Below, one piece after another: positions 63,290-64,000 of a DNA stretch of 64,000 bases. Both the position numbers and the translations under genes were made by a program. Every line of letters starts with the position of its first letter. Within the stretch, counting starts at the first letter, position 1. The DNA is from Macrococcoides epidermidis (GTDB lineage Bacteria; Bacillota; Bacilli; Staphylococcales; Staphylococcaceae), in the NCBI RefSeq assembly GCF_042659445.1, contig NZ_JBHSSR010000016.1. One strand, 5' to 3'. The notes beneath the pieces are model-generated. The model searched no databases, was not told the DNA's origin, and saw only the letters and a program-made list of their open reading frames with translations.

Positions 63290-63349
63290 GAACGTAAGAA
63301 GCCAGGTCTTAAAGCGTCAGTCACTCACCACAGTTCTCAAAACGTTAAT
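63290..63349 (+). repeat. att core copy 4 (right end of the stack)
   Basis: GAACGTAAGAAGCCAGGTCT, then AAAGCGTCAGTCACTCACCA, then CAGTTCTCAAAACGTTAAT. It shares the changed middle block with copy 3, but has the intact rpsI-like end. Confidence 0.85.
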
Positions 63350-63465
63350 ATTGCCAAAGCTGTTGCGAACTTGTTCGCTTACAGATTTGGTACGCAAATT
63401 GCGTCAGCAATTTGTGTTCAATAAGAACTTTAAACACTCTTCAGTATTCGTTGGAGGGTGTTTTC
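63350..63465 (+). repeat. Post-att repeat with terminator
   Basis: GCTGTTGCGAAC...GTTCGC and TACGCAAATTGCGTCAGCAA repeat the sequences after att copies 1 and 2. A hairpin AACACTCTTC...GGAGGGTGTT (63433-63465) with T-rich trailer closes it. There is no gene up to 63536. Confidence 0.65.
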
Positions 63466-63536
63466 TTTTATTTCAATATAGATTTAGTGTTACGCTTGAA
63501 TAAGCAATAATAAAATCTATACTTGAGGTGATTAAT

Positions 63537-63866
63537 ATGTACAAACTTGCACGTATTTATGATGAAGATATTCCTAAAGGAAAACGTGTGTTAGTTGATC
63601 GTGTTTGGCCGAGAGGGATAAGTAAAGAAGATGCTAAATTAGATGAATGGTTGAAAGATATTGCACCGAGTACGGATCTTAGAAAGTGGTTTGATCATGA
63701 TCCAGACAAGTTCGATGATTTTAAGAAAAAGTATAAAGAAGAACTTAAAGATAATGATGCTGTTAAAAAGCTCAAAGATATGAAAGGGACAATTGTACTA
63801 CTATATGGTGCTAAAGATGAAAAATATAATCATGCGGTTGTGCTGAAAGAATTTATGAAAAAGTAA
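63537..63866 (+). CDS. DUF488 family protein (YeaO-like)
   Basis: The 109-aa product begins MYKLARIYDEDIPKGKRVLV and has VDRVWPRGISKEDAKLDEWL and WFDHDPDKFDDF, which are landmarks of DUF488. The function is unknown in general. ATG 63537 follows GAGGTGATT. It is the first gene beyond the att stack and probably belongs to the chromosome. Confidence 0.85.
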   Translation: MYKLARIYDEDIPKGKRVLVDRVWPRGISKEDAKLDEWLKDIAPSTDLRKWFDHDPDKFDDFKKKYKEELKDNDAVKKLKDMKGTIVLLYGAKDEKYNHAVVLKEFMKK

Positions 63867-63904
63867 TATTGATAACAATAAAAAATTAATATAGGGAGTA
63901 TGAT

Positions 63905-63958
63905 ATGAAAGAAGTGAAAATTAAAAAAAGTATATTAAAAATGGTGCTGAACCCTTAA
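63905..63958 (+). pseudogene. Possible gene start cut short at the window edge
   Basis: ATAGGGAG precedes an ATG encoding MKEVKIKKSILKMVLNP and a stop. The following bases (about 63943-64000) contain TTGAGA...TCTCAA and GAACCC-type sequence that could be the end of an insertion sequence. The window ends too soon to decide. Confidence 0.25.
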
Positions 63959-64000
63959 TTTGAGACATAACAAAAAAGCATCTCAATTAGGCTGCTTGTT

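Larger units (their letters stand above)
59441..63349. mobile_element. Element 4: integrase-less att-bounded cassette with BcrAB-like transporter and two-component system
   Basis: It lies between att copies 3 and 4. It starts with a terminator (AGCACTTTCCAAC...GTTGGGGGGTGCT, 59474-59508) and about 200 bp of AT-rich sequence, then carries an ATPase, a permease, a response regulator and a kinase. No recombinase is present. Confidence 0.72.

Noticed and set aside
63288..63503. 71-residue open frame over att copy 4
   Set aside because: It runs through the att core and a terminator hairpin; no ribosome site.

Overview
This window is a low-GC Firmicute chromosome segment. Gene content and order (S10-spc-alpha ribosomal cluster, ecfA1-ecfA2-ecfT-truA-rplM-rpsI, glcU-gdh, topB, SdcS-type symporter) point to the Staphylococcaceae. 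Accessory DNA stacked at the 3' end of rpsI points most specifically to Macrococcus, where resistance islands are known to use that site. The genus call is inference from memory of these families; no database search was possible.

Positions 1-38337 are core genome: the tail of an RND-type transporter; a SAM-riboswitch-controlled methionine operon (metN-metI-metQ-aminotransferase); a NorA-like exporter; a GyrI-like protein; a YbaK-type deacylase; a phosphoesterase; an AEC transporter; the glcU-gdh pair; GNAT and HAD genes; topB; an anion symporter; a PepSY lipoprotein; a purine permease with a PurR-box-like site; then about 30 ribosomal, secretion and transcription genes from rpsJ to rplQ, the ECF transporter module with truA, and rplM-rpsI behind an L13-type leader.

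Positions 38338-63349 are a stack of integrated elements. The last ~50-60 bp of rpsI recur at 54145-54206, 59071-59130, 59384-59435 (decayed) and 63290-63349. Each copy is preceded by a conserved arm of ~115-145 bp and followed by an rpsI-like terminator. Element 1 (38338-54206) looks like a phage-inducible chromosomal island or Macrococcus resistance island: tyrosine integrase, CI-like repressor facing an excisionase-like gene across a palindrome-covered double promoter, a replication initiator, an iteron-rich probable origin, and then accessory genes. The accessory part holds the most interesting system: an HNH nuclease, a phosphoribosyltransferase-like/winged-helix protein, a non-coding RNA with all the hallmarks of a retron msr-msd (11-bp a1/a2 inverted repeats, msr hairpins, long msd hairpin), and a retron-type reverse transcriptase (NAxxH, YADD, VTG). 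Further along are PHP, nucleotidyltransferase, APH-like and GNAT genes, a decayed restriction helicase and an intact DUF262/DUF1524 (GmrSD-like) protein, so the island reads as a defence and modification island.

Elements 2 (54207-59130) and 4 (59441-63349) are integrase-less cassettes. Each carries an ABC-2 type transporter plus a two-component system of the kind used for antimicrobial-peptide sensing and resistance. Element 3 (59131-59440) is an empty remnant. The response regulator of element 4 is interrupted at a 7-A tract. After the last att copy a DUF488 gene follows, and the window ends in what may be a gene start cut by a mobile-element end.
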